A DNA stretch of 64,000 nucleotides from Methylosinus trichosporium OB3b. GTDB taxonomy: Bacteria > Pseudomonadota > Alphaproteobacteria > Rhizobiales > Beijerinckiaceae. The stretch covers positions 3,372,001-3,436,000 of the forward strand of contig NZ_CP023737.1 of NCBI RefSeq assembly GCF_002752655.1. The letters are read 5' to 3'. The notes below the pieces were generated by a model that saw only the letters and a program-made list of their open reading frames with translations, was not told the origin of the DNA and made no database searches. The position numbers and the translations under genes were made by a program. Below, piece after piece: positions 52,983-64,000 of the stretch (its first letter is position 1; the number at the start of each line of letters is the position of its first letter).

Positions 52983-53214
52983 ATCCGTTCGCTTCGACGA
53001 CGATAGCTTCTGGGTAGAGCTATCGGACGGGCGCACTCTCGGCGTTCCCCTCGCCTGGTTTCCGCGCCTGCTGCACGCGTCCAGCGAGCAGCGCCTCGCC
53101 GTCATGATCAGCGACGAGGGGCTGCACTGGGACGAGCTGGACGAGGACATCTCTATACCTGGACTGCTCGCCGGTCGCGGTGACCAGACGAAACGCGAGC
53201 AGTTCGCGGCGTAA
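52966..53214 (+). CDS. DUF2442 domain protein
   Basis: An 82-residue protein, MSISAKSVRFDDDSFWVELSDGRTLGVPLAWFPRLLHAS..., with the DUF2442 core and WDELDEDISIPGLLAGRG at the end. The GTG start at 52966 is chosen because CAGGAGGG lies 7 bases upstream and because it lies inside the end of the DUF4160 gene. The pair is probably transcribed together. Confidence 0.88.
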   Translation: MSISAKSVRFDDDSFWVELSDGRTLGVPLAWFPRLLHASSEQRLAVMISDEGLHWDELDEDISIPGLLAGRGDQTKREQFAA

Positions 53215-53487
53215 AATCGGCTCGGCGGGACGAAGCCCACGTCGTCGCCTCGCGTCGAGCGCGGATCGCTGCAGATTCACGGCTCACTTCTTCCCGCCCG
53301 CGATGATCGGCGCTATTTTCCCGGCGATGGTTAGCAAAACCCTACGCGAGCTCGGCCGTTCGTCGTTCGATAACCATTACATATGCTTTCGATTTACCCT
53401 TAAAATCGATGGTTTATTCTGATCGGCGTCGAATAGACGCGGATCGCGCCGTCTGTTCGTTCCGGCGCAGAGGAAGTGACGCGTTCC

Positions 53488-54270
53488 ATGTCCAGCACAG
53501 CTCAGCACAGATCCGCGACGCGGCTCGTCGCCGCCTTCGGCCTCGCTCTCGCAGCGACGGCGGCCAGCGCCGAGCCGCGCGTCATTTCCGGCATCGGCGA
53601 GCGGGAAGCCGCGCGCATGCTCGCTGCTCCGGCGCCGGTCGGCGCGCCCGAGCCGGCGCCGATCGCCGTCGCCGCCGCCGCCGCCTCTCCGGGCGCCTAT
53701 GGCGGCGGCTTCATCGAGCTTCTGATGACCGGCTCCGCGCCGTCCCGGGCGCAACGCGCGCCGCAACCGCGGCCGCAGCTCGCCGCCTATGCGCCGGCGC
53801 AGGAAGCCAATCTGCAGCGGCAGATCGATCCCGTGTTCCAGCGCGCGGAAATCGATTATGGCGGCGGCGAGCGGCCCGGCACGATCGTCGTCGATTCTGA
53901 CAATAAGCTGCTCTATTATGTGCTCGCTCATGGCCGCGCCGTCCGCTACGGGATCGGCGTCGGCCGGCCCGGCTTCACCTGGACCGGCGTCAAGCCGATC
54001 ACCCGCAAGGCGCAATGGCCCGACTGGACGCCGCCCTCGGAAATGCTGGCGCGCCGGCCCGATTTGCCGCGCCATATGGCCGGCGGTCCGGCCAATCCGC
54101 TCGGCGCGCGCGCGCTCTATCTCGGCGGCTCGCTCTATCGCATCCACGGCACCAACGAGCCCTATACGATCGGCCAGAACGTCTCGTCGGGCTGCATCCG
54201 CATGATGAACGAAGACGTGATCGACCTCTATGACCGCGTGCATGTCGGCACGCGAGTCGTGGTTCGTTGA
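53488..54270 (+). CDS. L,D-transpeptidase (YkuD domain)
   Basis: A 260-residue exported enzyme that cross-links peptidoglycan or attaches proteins to it. It has a signal peptide (to ATAASA), a Pro/Ala-rich region of about 70 residues, then the YkuD domain. GTIVVDSDNKLLYYVLAHGRAVRYGIGVGR starts it. The catalytic block is YRIHGTNEPYTIGQNVSSGCIRM with the His and Cys in place. ATG 53488 gives a better signal peptide; GTG 53476 is adjacent to an AGGAAG and is too close to it. The gene downstream is separated by about 20 bases. Confidence 0.9.
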   Translation: MSSTAQHRSATRLVAAFGLALAATAASAEPRVISGIGEREAARMLAAPAPVGAPEPAPIAVAAAAASPGAYGGGFIELLMTGSAPSRAQRAPQPRPQLAAYAPAQEANLQRQIDPVFQRAEIDYGGGERPGTIVVDSDNKLLYYVLAHGRAVRYGIGVGRPGFTWTGVKPITRKAQWPDWTPPSEMLARRPDLPRHMAGGPANPLGARALYLGGSLYRIHGTNEPYTIGQNVSSGCIRMMNEDVIDLYDRVHVGTRVVVR

Positions 54271-54289
54271 CTCTGTCGCTGCATCGGCC

Positions 54290-54547
54290 ATGGCCGGACG
54301 CGGCGAGAGCGCCGATATTTCGAGCGGGCCGGCGCCGTTGCAATTGCGCCGGCTTCGCGCGATACCCGCCGAGAAGATTTTTCTTTTGCATGAGGGCGTC
54401 GACTTGCCCAGCCTGATCCGCTTCCTGGTCATCGTCGCCGTGCTCGCCGGCCTCGCTTATGCGGCGATGCTGGCGATCGTCGCCACGGTCACGCCGCAGC
54501 CGCGTGAGATGACGCAGACCATCAATCCGCAGCGTCTCAACAAGTGA
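54290..54547 (+). CDS. small single-span membrane protein upstream of xerD
   Basis: An 85-residue protein whose conserved part is KIFLLHEGVDLPSLIRFLVI, followed by a hydrophobic span and PQPREMTQTINPQRLNK. I recognise this as the short protein often found before xerD in Rhizobiales. ATG 54290 is the in-frame choice that avoids overlap with the L,D-transpeptidase. An earlier frame start at 54230 would overlap it by 41 bases. It ends 7 bases before xerD. Function unknown. Confidence 0.6.
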   Translation: MAGRGESADISSGPAPLQLRRLRAIPAEKIFLLHEGVDLPSLIRFLVIVAVLAGLAYAAMLAIVATVTPQPREMTQTINPQRLNK

Positions 54548-54554
54548 GCGAAGC

Positions 54555-55499
<945 letters not shown>

Positions 55500-55521
55500 G
55501 CGGCCGCCCGAGGCGGCGTCG

Positions 55522-56418
55522 CTAACCCCGCCTCTCGATGAAATCCACGACCGCGGCGATCGTCGGCGGGTCCAGCAGCAGCGGCGCATGGCCCTGGCCT
55601 TCGACTGTCAGCCGCTCGAGCAGCGGATGCCCCTCGGCCATCGCCGCGAAGGTCTCCGGCGAGAGCAGATCGGAAAGGCCGCCGCGAATGACCAGCGCCG
55701 GGATCGACTCCATCGCCTTCCACTCCTCCTCGAACAGGATCGGGCCGCTGTCGGGGCCGACGTCGTCCAGCACATGGGCGAGCTCGGGGTCGTAGCGCAG
55801 CGTCAGTCGGCCGTCCGTCTCGGCGAAGCTCGCGCGCGCGAACGCCTCCCATTCGTCCTGCGTCAGCGCCGGGAACTGCGGGCCGGCGACCAGCTTCAGC
55901 GTCGCCACCGCGATCGCCATCGAGGGGACGGTTGGCATGCGACCGACATAGCTCTTGATGCGGCGCAATCCGCCGGCCTCGATCACCGGGCCGATGTCGT
56001 TCACGACCGCCGCATGCAGAATTTCCGGCCGCCGCGCGGCGAGGCGCATCAGGTGAATGCCGCCGCGCGAGGTGCCGATGAAGCTCGCCCGGCCGACGTC
56101 CGACGCGTCGAGCACGGCGAAAAGATCGGCCTCCTCGACATCGAGGCAGTAGCGGCGCCAATCCGGATCCCAGTCGGAAAGGCCGCGGCCGCGATAATCG
56201 AGCGCCAGCACGCGCCGACCCCGCTGCGCCAGAGCGAGAGCGACCCGCTCGAAATCCTCGGCCGAGCGCGTGAGCCCGGGCAGGCAGACGACGGGCGTCG
56301 CCGCCGCGCCATCGGCGAGGAGCGAGCCCTCGGCGGGGAGATAGTCGACGACATGCAGACGCCGACCGTCCGCGGCGGAAACGAAGCGGCTCTCGCGCCG
56401 CACGGCCTGACGATCCAT
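55522..56418 (-). CDS. alpha/beta hydrolase
   Basis: A 298-residue hydrolase with the nucleophile elbow FIGTSRGGIHLMRLAA, oxyanion region VVCLPGLTRSAEDFERVALALAQRGRRVLALDYRGRGLSDWD, an acid in VIRGGLSDLLSPET and His in VEGQGHAPLLL. Substrate unknown. The start at 56418 has AGAGGA just upstream; 56433 is an in-frame alternative. It is convergent with xerD. Confidence 0.87.
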   Translation of the reverse strand: MDRQAVRRESRFVSAADGRRLHVVDYLPAEGSLLADGAAATPVVCLPGLTRSAEDFERVALALAQRGRRVLALDYRGRGLSDWDPDWRRYCLDVEEADLFAVLDASDVGRASFIGTSRGGIHLMRLAARRPEILHAAVVNDIGPVIEAGGLRRIKSYVGRMPTVPSMAIAVATLKLVAGPQFPALTQDEWEAFARASFAETDGRLTLRYDPELAHVLDDVGPDSGPILFEEEWKAMESIPALVIRGGLSDLLSPETFAAMAEGHPLLERLTVEGQGHAPLLLDPPTIAAVVDFIERRG

Positions 56419-56783
56419 GCTTCCTCTTCGCATCGGCTGCGGCCGCGACGCGGCCGGCCGATAAGATATAGGCTCCGCCGGCGCGGCGCGCCTGTCATTT
56501 TCGGCCGGGTTCGCGAGTGGCGGCGCCTAGAAATTCTCCGGCTCCGAGAAAAGTCGGGCATTCTGCCATTATTTCGCGCAGCAGCGAAAGCCCCTTCCGC
56601 GTTTCGGCGCCTTGATGCGCGCGAGGCGTCCAGATATTTTGCAATCATGCAGGCCGAAGCGCAGCAAAACGCGCCTCTCGGCCTGAGAAAATCCGCCGCG
56701 GCGCCCTCCACATCGAGTTCTGGCGGGAGCGTGGCGGTCCGATTCCGGCGGCGAGGGTGCGCCGCGACGCCCCAGGGACCCAA
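56419..56783. other. 365-base region upstream of sucD
   Basis: This gap separates the divergent hydrolase and sucD. No gene is supported; a small open frame that continues into sucD (56757) is not conserved in character. There is no sucC here. The sucD promoter must lie in this stretch. Confidence 0.5.
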
Positions 56784-57668
56784 ATGTCCGTCCTCATCGA
56801 CAAGAACACCAAGGTCATCTGTCAAGGTTTCACCGGCAAGAACGGCACGTTCCATTCGGAGCAGGCCATTCTCTACGGCACGCGCATGGTCGGCGGAGTC
56901 TCGCCGGGCAAGGGCGGCTCGAAACATCTCGACCTCCCCGTCTTCGACACCGTCGCCGAGGCGCGCGAGAAGACCGGCGCCGACGCCAGCGTCATCTATG
57001 TGCCGCCGCCGGGCGCGGCCGACGCTATTTGCGAAGCGATCGACGCCGAGATCCCGCTCATCGTCGCCATCACCGAGGGCGTGCCGGTTCACGACATGAT
57101 CCGCGTGCGGCGCGCGCTCTCGGGCTCCAAGTCGCGGCTCATCGGGCCGAACTGCCCCGGCGTCGTCACCGCGGGCGAGTGCAAGATCGGCATCATGCCG
57201 GGCAATATCTTCAGCAACGGCTCCGTCGGCGTCGTCTCGCGCTCGGGCACGCTGACCTATGAGGCCGTGTTCCAGACGACGCGCGAGGGCCTCGGCCAGA
57301 CCAGCGCGGTCGGCATCGGCGGCGATCCGGTCAAGGGAACCGACTTCATCGAGGTGCTGGAGTTGTTTCTGGCCGACGACGCCACCAAATCCATCATCAT
57401 GATCGGCGAGATCGGCGGCTCCGCGGAAGAAGACGCGGCCGAGTTCCTTCGGGACGAGGCCAAGCGCGGCCGCAAGAAGCCGATGGTCGGCTTCATCGCC
57501 GGCCGGACTGCGCCGCCCGGGCGGCGCATGGGACATGCCGGAGCGATCGTCTCCGGCGGCAAGGGCGACGCGGAGAGCAAGATCGCGGCGATGGAGTCGG
57601 CCGGGATCAGAGTGTCGCCCTCGCCAGCGCGGCTCGGCAAGACTCTTGTCGAGATGCTGAACGGCTGA
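56784..57668 (+). CDS. sucD: succinate-CoA ligase, ADP/GDP-forming, alpha subunit
   Basis: A 294-residue alpha subunit. CoA-binding Rossmann domain: [19 protein letters not shown] and GGVSPGKGG. The phosphohistidine is in [39 protein letters not shown] and [16 protein letters not shown] are diagnostic. With a beta subunit it makes succinate and ATP from succinyl-CoA in the TCA cycle. The beta subunit gene (sucC) that normally precedes it is absent from the window. MtkB (malate-CoA ligase alpha) is a close relative, but the sucA-sucB context favours SucD. Confidence 0.92.
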   Translation: MSVLIDKNTKVICQGFTGKNGTFHSEQAILYGTRMVGGVSPGKGGSKHLDLPVFDTVAEAREKTGADASVIYVPPPGAADAICEAIDAEIPLIVAITEGVPVHDMIRVRRALSGSKSRLIGPNCPGVVTAGECKIGIMPGNIFSNGSVGVVSRSGTLTYEAVFQTTREGLGQTSAVGIGGDPVKGTDFIEVLELFLADDATKSIIMIGEIGGSAEEDAAEFLRDEAKRGRKKPMVGFIAGRTAPPGRRMGHAGAIVSGGKGDAESKIAAMESAGIRVSPSPARLGKTLVEMLNG

Positions 57669-58003
57669 GGGGAAAAAGCGTCGTCTCGATCCGAGGCGGC
57701 GCTCCCCTCCTTCGCGCCCCACCGCTTCGTGGAACGGCGCGGTCGCGATGATGCGCGGGCCTCGTGGCGCGCGGTATATGCTCCTTCTCCCGCGTAGCGG
57801 GGGAGGGCCGGGGAGGGGGCTTCAGGAGCCCCCGCGCTCTTGTTCATGCAAACAATCGGAAGCCGGAGCCCGGCGAATGACGAGCAAGCCGACGCCGCGA
57901 GGCGCCGGCCTCTCGTCGTCTCCGGTGCGGAGCGAAATCGTAAGGAAGCGTAAAAAAGATTTCGCTCTAGTTGATGCGAGCTCGACGCTCGGGAGATAGA
58001 AGA
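57669..58003. other. 335-base region between sucD and sucA
   Basis: It contains a CTCCTTCTCCCGC-GTA-GCGGGGGAG hairpin near 57780-57806 and a run of G-rich repeats (to 57830) related to the large inverted repeat at 21347-21523. The DNA just upstream of sucA is AT-richer and may hold a second promoter (around 57940-57970). No gene is supported. Confidence 0.5.
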
Positions 58004-61021
<3,018 letters not shown>

Positions 61022-61023
61022 AC

Positions 61024-62283
61024 ATGACGGAAATCCGCGTTCCCACGCTCGGTGAATCGGTCACCGAGGCGACGATCGGCCGCTGGTTCAAGAAGGCGGG
61101 CGAGGCGGTCGCCGCCGACGAGCCGCTGGTCGAGCTCGAAACCGACAAGGTGACCCTCGAGGTCAACGCTCCGGCCGCCGGCGTGCTCGCCGAGACCTTG
61201 GCCAAGGAGGGCGAGACGGTGACGCCGGGGGCCCTGCTCGGCCAGATCACCGATGGAGCCGGCGCCGTCTTCGCCCCGGCTCCCGCCCCGCGCGCGGCGC
61301 CGGTCGCGGCCGCTGTCGCGGCGCCCGAAACCGTCGCGGCCGGCGCCGGCGCGACGGTCTCCGAGGCGCCGAGCCGTCCGCCTGCCCCGTCCGCCGCCAA
61401 GATCGCACGCGAGCAGGGCGTGGATCTCTCCGGCGTCATAGGTTCCGGCAAGCAGGGTCAAGTGCTGAAGGAGGATGTGCTGGCGCTCGCGGCGAGGCCC
61501 GCGCCGGTCGCGCCGCCGCCGGCGCCCCTTCCCCCCGTCAGCGCGCCGCCGGCGCCGCGCCCCGCCTCCGCCCCCGGCGACGTGGAGCGCGAGGAGCGCG
61601 TCCGCATGTCGCGCCTGCGCCAGACCATCGCGAGGCGCCTGAAGGAGGCGCAGGCCAACGCCGCCATGCTGACGACCTTCAACGAGGTCGACATGTCGGC
61701 GGTGATGGCGCTGCGCAACCGCTACAAGGATCTGTTCGAGAAGAAGCATCATGTGAAGCTCGGCTTCATGGGCTTCTTCGTGAAGGCCTGCTGCAAGGCG
61801 CTCGAGGAGGTCCCGGCGGTCAACGCCGAGATCGACGGCGCCGACGTCATCTACAAGCATTATTGCCATATCGGCGTGGCCGTGGGCACGGATAAGGGCC
61901 TCGTGGTGCCGGTGGTGCGCGACGCCGACCGGCTCAGCGTCGCCGAGATCGAGAAGGCGATCGGCGAGTTCGGCCGCCGCGCTCGCGAAGGCCGGCTCGA
62001 CCTCGAGGATCTGTCCGGCGGCACCTTCACCATCTCCAATGGCGGCACCTATGGCTCGCTGATGTCGACGCCGATCCTCAACGCCCCGCAATCGGGCATT
62101 CTCGGCATGCATAAGATCGAGGAGCGCCCGGTGGTCGTCGCCGGCAAGATCGAGATCCGGCCGATGATGTATCTCGCCCTCTCCTACGACCATCGCATTG
62201 TCGACGGGAAGGAGGCGGTGACCTTTCTGGTGCGGGTCAAGGAGCAGCTCGAGGACCCGGCGCGCATCGTTCTCGACCTGTAG
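61024..62283 (+). CDS. sucB: dihydrolipoyllysine succinyltransferase (E2 of 2-oxoglutarate dehydrogenase)
   Basis: A 419-residue E2. It has one lipoyl domain (residues 1-77; lipoyl Lys42 in [11 protein letters not shown]), an Ala/Pro-rich linker, the E1/E3-binding domain ([20 protein letters not shown], about 125-160), a second Pro-rich linker and the catalytic domain (about 195-419) with the active-site [15 protein letters not shown]. It forms the core of the complex in the cytoplasm. It follows sucA after 2 bases; lpd is not adjacent. Confidence 0.97.
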   Translation: MTEIRVPTLGESVTEATIGRWFKKAGEAVAADEPLVELETDKVTLEVNAPAAGVLAETLAKEGETVTPGALLGQITDGAGAVFAPAPAPRAAPVAAAVAAPETVAAGAGATVSEAPSRPPAPSAAKIAREQGVDLSGVIGSGKQGQVLKEDVLALAARPAPVAPPPAPLPPVSAPPAPRPASAPGDVEREERVRMSRLRQTIARRLKEAQANAAMLTTFNEVDMSAVMALRNRYKDLFEKKHHVKLGFMGFFVKACCKALEEVPAVNAEIDGADVIYKHYCHIGVAVGTDKGLVVPVVRDADRLSVAEIEKAIGEFGRRAREGRLDLEDLSGGTFTISNGGTYGSLMSTPILNAPQSGILGMHKIEERPVVVAGKIEIRPMMYLALSYDHRIVDGKEAVTFLVRVKEQLEDPARIVLDL

Positions 62284-62408
62284 CGTTAGCAGAACGAGAA
62301 TCCTCGGCGCCGCCCCTAACAATCCGGGGCTACGATGTACAAATATCTCCTGTGCTACGAAGGTAGGCGCCCGTAAGGCGGGTCGTACCGACCGCCGAGG
62401 AGAGTGTC

Positions 62409-62678
62409 ATGGAAGGCAAGATCACATACGAGAGAAAGCTCCCGCCTCTGACCACCGAGCAGTTCGCCCATCTCGGCGATGGAGCCATCGCCTATGTGCG
62501 GACCATGCGGTCGGAGGATGTGACGCGCCTCTATCCCCAGGCGCCTCCGATCCAGCCGGGCATCACCCTCTTCGCCCTGCTCGGCGCCGATGGCAGCCCG
62601 ATCGTGCTCGCCGACACGGAAGAAGGCGCGCGGGCCAACGCCTGGGAGCATCAGCTGCAGACGGTGAGCCTCCACTGA
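62409..62678 (+). CDS. DUF1150 family protein
   Basis: An 89-residue protein with the DUF1150 pattern, LTTEQFAHLGDGAIAYVRTM and GITLFALLGADGSPIVLADTEEGARANAWEHQL. These small alphaproteobacterial proteins often follow small heat-shock genes; none is here. GAGGAGAGTGTC lies directly before the ATG. The function is unknown. Confidence 0.9.
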   Translation: MEGKITYERKLPPLTTEQFAHLGDGAIAYVRTMRSEDVTRLYPQAPPIQPGITLFALLGADGSPIVLADTEEGARANAWEHQLQTVSLH

Positions 62679-62698
62679 ACGTATGATGCAGAGCTGAA

Positions 62699-62722
62699 AG
62701 AGCGAGCCTGAAGGCTCGCTCT
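62699..62722. repeat. CCTGAAGGC palindromic repeat, minimal copy 4
   Basis: AGAGCGAGCCT-GA-AGGCTCGCTCT is an 11-bp perfect stem with a 2-base centre. It is the compact version of the repeats at 3349, 17300 and 40451. Confidence 0.85.
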
Positions 62723-62826
62723 CGAGACACGTTCGTCGACGCAGCACAAGAGAAGCTGGCGGACCGACGTGACTGGTGTAAACTTATGCTGTCGGCCGGG
62801 TCACGGTCCGAGACGGGAGCGGTGTC

Positions 62827-63051
62827 ATGAATGATTCGCGGTTCCACCGCATAGAGTCTGCGTGGCCGCGTTCCAACCTCGCTCTCGGTATTCGAGATTT
62901 TCTCCGAGCCACCCACCACCGCTTCCAGTCCATGCGCCAGCAAGCAGCCGAGCTCGACAAGATTTCGGCCGAGGTAAAAAATCTCGCAAAGTCCATGCAG
63001 GAATACAAAGCAGAATTGCGAGATTACCAAGCTTGGGCAAAAAAGTTCTGA
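62827..63051 (+). CDS. small helical hypothetical protein
   Basis: A 74-residue protein, MNDSRFHRIESAWPRSNLALGIRDFLRATHHRF..., with a C-terminal charged helix (LDKISAEVKNLAKSMQEYKAELRDYQAW). GGAG lies 6 bases before the ATG. The base composition is less GC-rich than that of its neighbours. No family is recognised. It is followed by another coiled-coil gene and may form a unit with it. Confidence 0.55.
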   Translation: MNDSRFHRIESAWPRSNLALGIRDFLRATHHRFQSMRQQAAELDKISAEVKNLAKSMQEYKAELRDYQAWAKKF

Positions 63052-63081
63052 GCGTTTTTATTTCTCTTTGCGGAGCATTTC

Positions 63082-63447
63082 GTGTTCGGCAATAGGATAT
63101 TGTCGCAGCTCACGGTGAAGCTCGCGGAACTCTACAAGGAGATCGTGACGACGACGGTGCAGTTCGACGAGCTGCGTCGATATACGAGAGAGTCGCTCGA
63201 CGAATTCAAGCGTCTGATCGAACGGCAGAGCGACAAGATCGATCGCATCGAGCGAGAGCGGATCGCCGCCGAAGCGGAATCGACGGCGCGGATCAAATAT
63301 CTCGAAAGTCGCCTCGATTTGTTGAGCGAGAAAGCGCTTCACGTCGCCATGTCGGAGATGGCCGCCGAATATGCGAAGCGTGGACGGAATGGAAGCTCGG
63401 ACGAGGCGCCGCCGGCCCAAAGGCTGACCGACGGCGCAAAAGGACCG
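63082..63447 (+). CDS. coiled-coil protein, 3' end unclear
   Basis: GTG start at 63082 with CGGAG 7 bases upstream. The first ~115 codons give a typical charged coiled coil: LTVKLAELYKEIVTTTVQFDELRR...IERQSDKIDRIERERIAAEAES...KYLESRLDLLSEKALHVAMSEMAAEYAKRG. The frame then has no stop and stays open to the window edge, running antisense through the DegP-like gene. The meaningful part seems to end near 63420, so the annotated end is arbitrary. A run of seven C at about 63451-63457 could mark a frame change that would give a TGA shortly after. Confidence 0.45.
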
Positions 63448-64000
63448 CTACCCCCCCACTACCGTCGTGAACACCTGCCCGCCGCGCGCCAGCGTGATCT
63501 TCCAGTAATAGCGGCGCCCGCCCGTCGCCTGCTCCAGCTCGCGCGTCGTGCCGATCTTCTCGTCATTGATGGCGAGGATCACGTCGCCCTTCTGCAAATT
63601 GAGCCGCGCAGCGGTGGAGTCCTCGTCGATCTCGGTCACCACCACGCCGATGGCGACGCCCTGCACCGACAGCTCCTCGACCACGGCCGGCGACAGATTG
63701 ACCACCGTCGCGCCGGCGAAGGGCGAAGCGCCCTTCACCTTCACCGGATCGCGCGCCGGAGTCTCCGGCGCCGGGGCGAGGCGCAGTGGCAGAAACACCG
63801 TCTTGCCGCCGCGCAGCACGCCGAGCGTCGCCTGACCGCCGAGCGGCTTGGTGGCGAGCCGATAGCCGACCGCCTCCGGATCGTCGGCCGACTGGCCGTC
63901 CACCGAGACGATGACGTCGCCGCGCTTCAGCCCCGCCTCGGCGGCCGGACCCTTGGCGATGAGATCGGCGATCAGCGCGCCGGCCGGCCGCTCGAGCCCG
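63448..64000 (-). CDS. DegP/HtrA-like serine protease, C-terminal PDZ region (partial)
   Basis: The 3' end of a Do-family periplasmic protease or PDZ protein. It continues off the right edge. The visible 183 residues hold the end of PDZ1 (ALIADLIAKGPAAEAGLKRGDVIVSVDGQ) and PDZ2 (VVNLSPAVVEELSVQGVAIGVVVTEIDEDSTAARLNLQKGDVILAIND). The tail ITLARGGQVFTTVVGG is DegP/DegQ-like. The protease domain is outside the window, so catalytic residues cannot be checked. Confidence 0.88.
   Translation of the reverse strand, partial: GLERPAGALIADLIAKGPAAEAGLKRGDVIVSVDGQSADDPEAVGYRLATKPLGGQATLGVLRGGKTVFLPLRLAPAPETPARDPVKVKGASPFAGATVVNLSPAVVEELSVQGVAIGVVVTEIDEDSTAARLNLQKGDVILAINDEKIGTTRELEQATGGRRYYWKITLARGGQVFTTVVGG

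Overview
The window is chromosomal DNA of a high-GC alphaproteobacterium, most likely a Rhizobiales methylotroph or type II methanotroph of the Methylosinus/Methylocystis kind. This rests on a molybdenum formate dehydrogenase alpha subunit (FdsA type), (2S)-methylsuccinyl-CoA dehydrogenase of the ethylmalonyl-CoA pathway, a malyl-CoA-lyase-like CoA ester lyase, a probable PPi-type phosphofructokinase, and typical alphaproteobacterial families (DUF992, DUF1150, IalB, HspQ, ModE). No methane monooxygenase or methanol dehydrogenase gene lies in the window, so the genus is inference.

Layout. 1-6.5 kb (minus): 5' end of a phosphofructokinase, secA, and fdsA without its fdsGBCD partners but with an AT-rich, palindrome-filled promoter. 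6.7-14.4 kb: DUF938 methyltransferase, Uma2 nuclease-like protein and SDR, DUF992, EcsC, an AlgI/AlgJ-like acetylation pair, an RluA-type pseudouridine synthase and a glycine-rich membrane protein. 14.4-23.1 kb: HupE/UreJ-like protein, pyrE, a cytochrome c, a SnoaL-like protein, an oligopeptide-type binding protein translationally coupled to a degenerate adenylate-forming enzyme, IalB, hspQ and the CoA ester lyase. 23.3-25.5 kb: several very small proteins, three of them single-span membrane proteins, plus a perfect FNR/FixK-type site. 25.5-29.6 kb: an orphan LuxR-type regulator lacking the phosphoacceptor Asp, YdcF, an alpha/beta hydrolase, a glycosyltransferase and tRNA-Tyr with a broken gene beside it.

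30.2-36 kb holds the most interesting unit: modE followed by an operon of a Tat-exported binding protein, a di-heme DUF1111 protein and a TonB-dependent receptor. Its start is preceded by a consensus promoter that predicts a leaderless mRNA, and it is overlapped by a ModE-like operator. I read it as a molybdate/tungstate-repressed metal uptake system.

36-46.4 kb: queF, an AIM24-like protein, two tandem paralogous two-domain porins, and a circularly permuted ATP-grasp / alpha-E / transglutaminase-like cluster whose transglutaminase lacks its catalytic Cys. 46.6-55.5 kb: rpsA with a clear terminator, an ArsR-SRPBCC-VOC-VOC operon, mcd, a DUF4160/DUF2442 pair, an L,D-transpeptidase and xerD. 55.5-64 kb: alpha/beta hydrolase, sucD-sucA-sucB (no sucC), DUF1150, two small helical proteins and the 3' end of a DegP-like protease.

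At least four families of intergenic palindromic repeats recur through the window. Starts were chosen by Shine-Dalgarno position, signal peptide and operon overlap, and are predictions.
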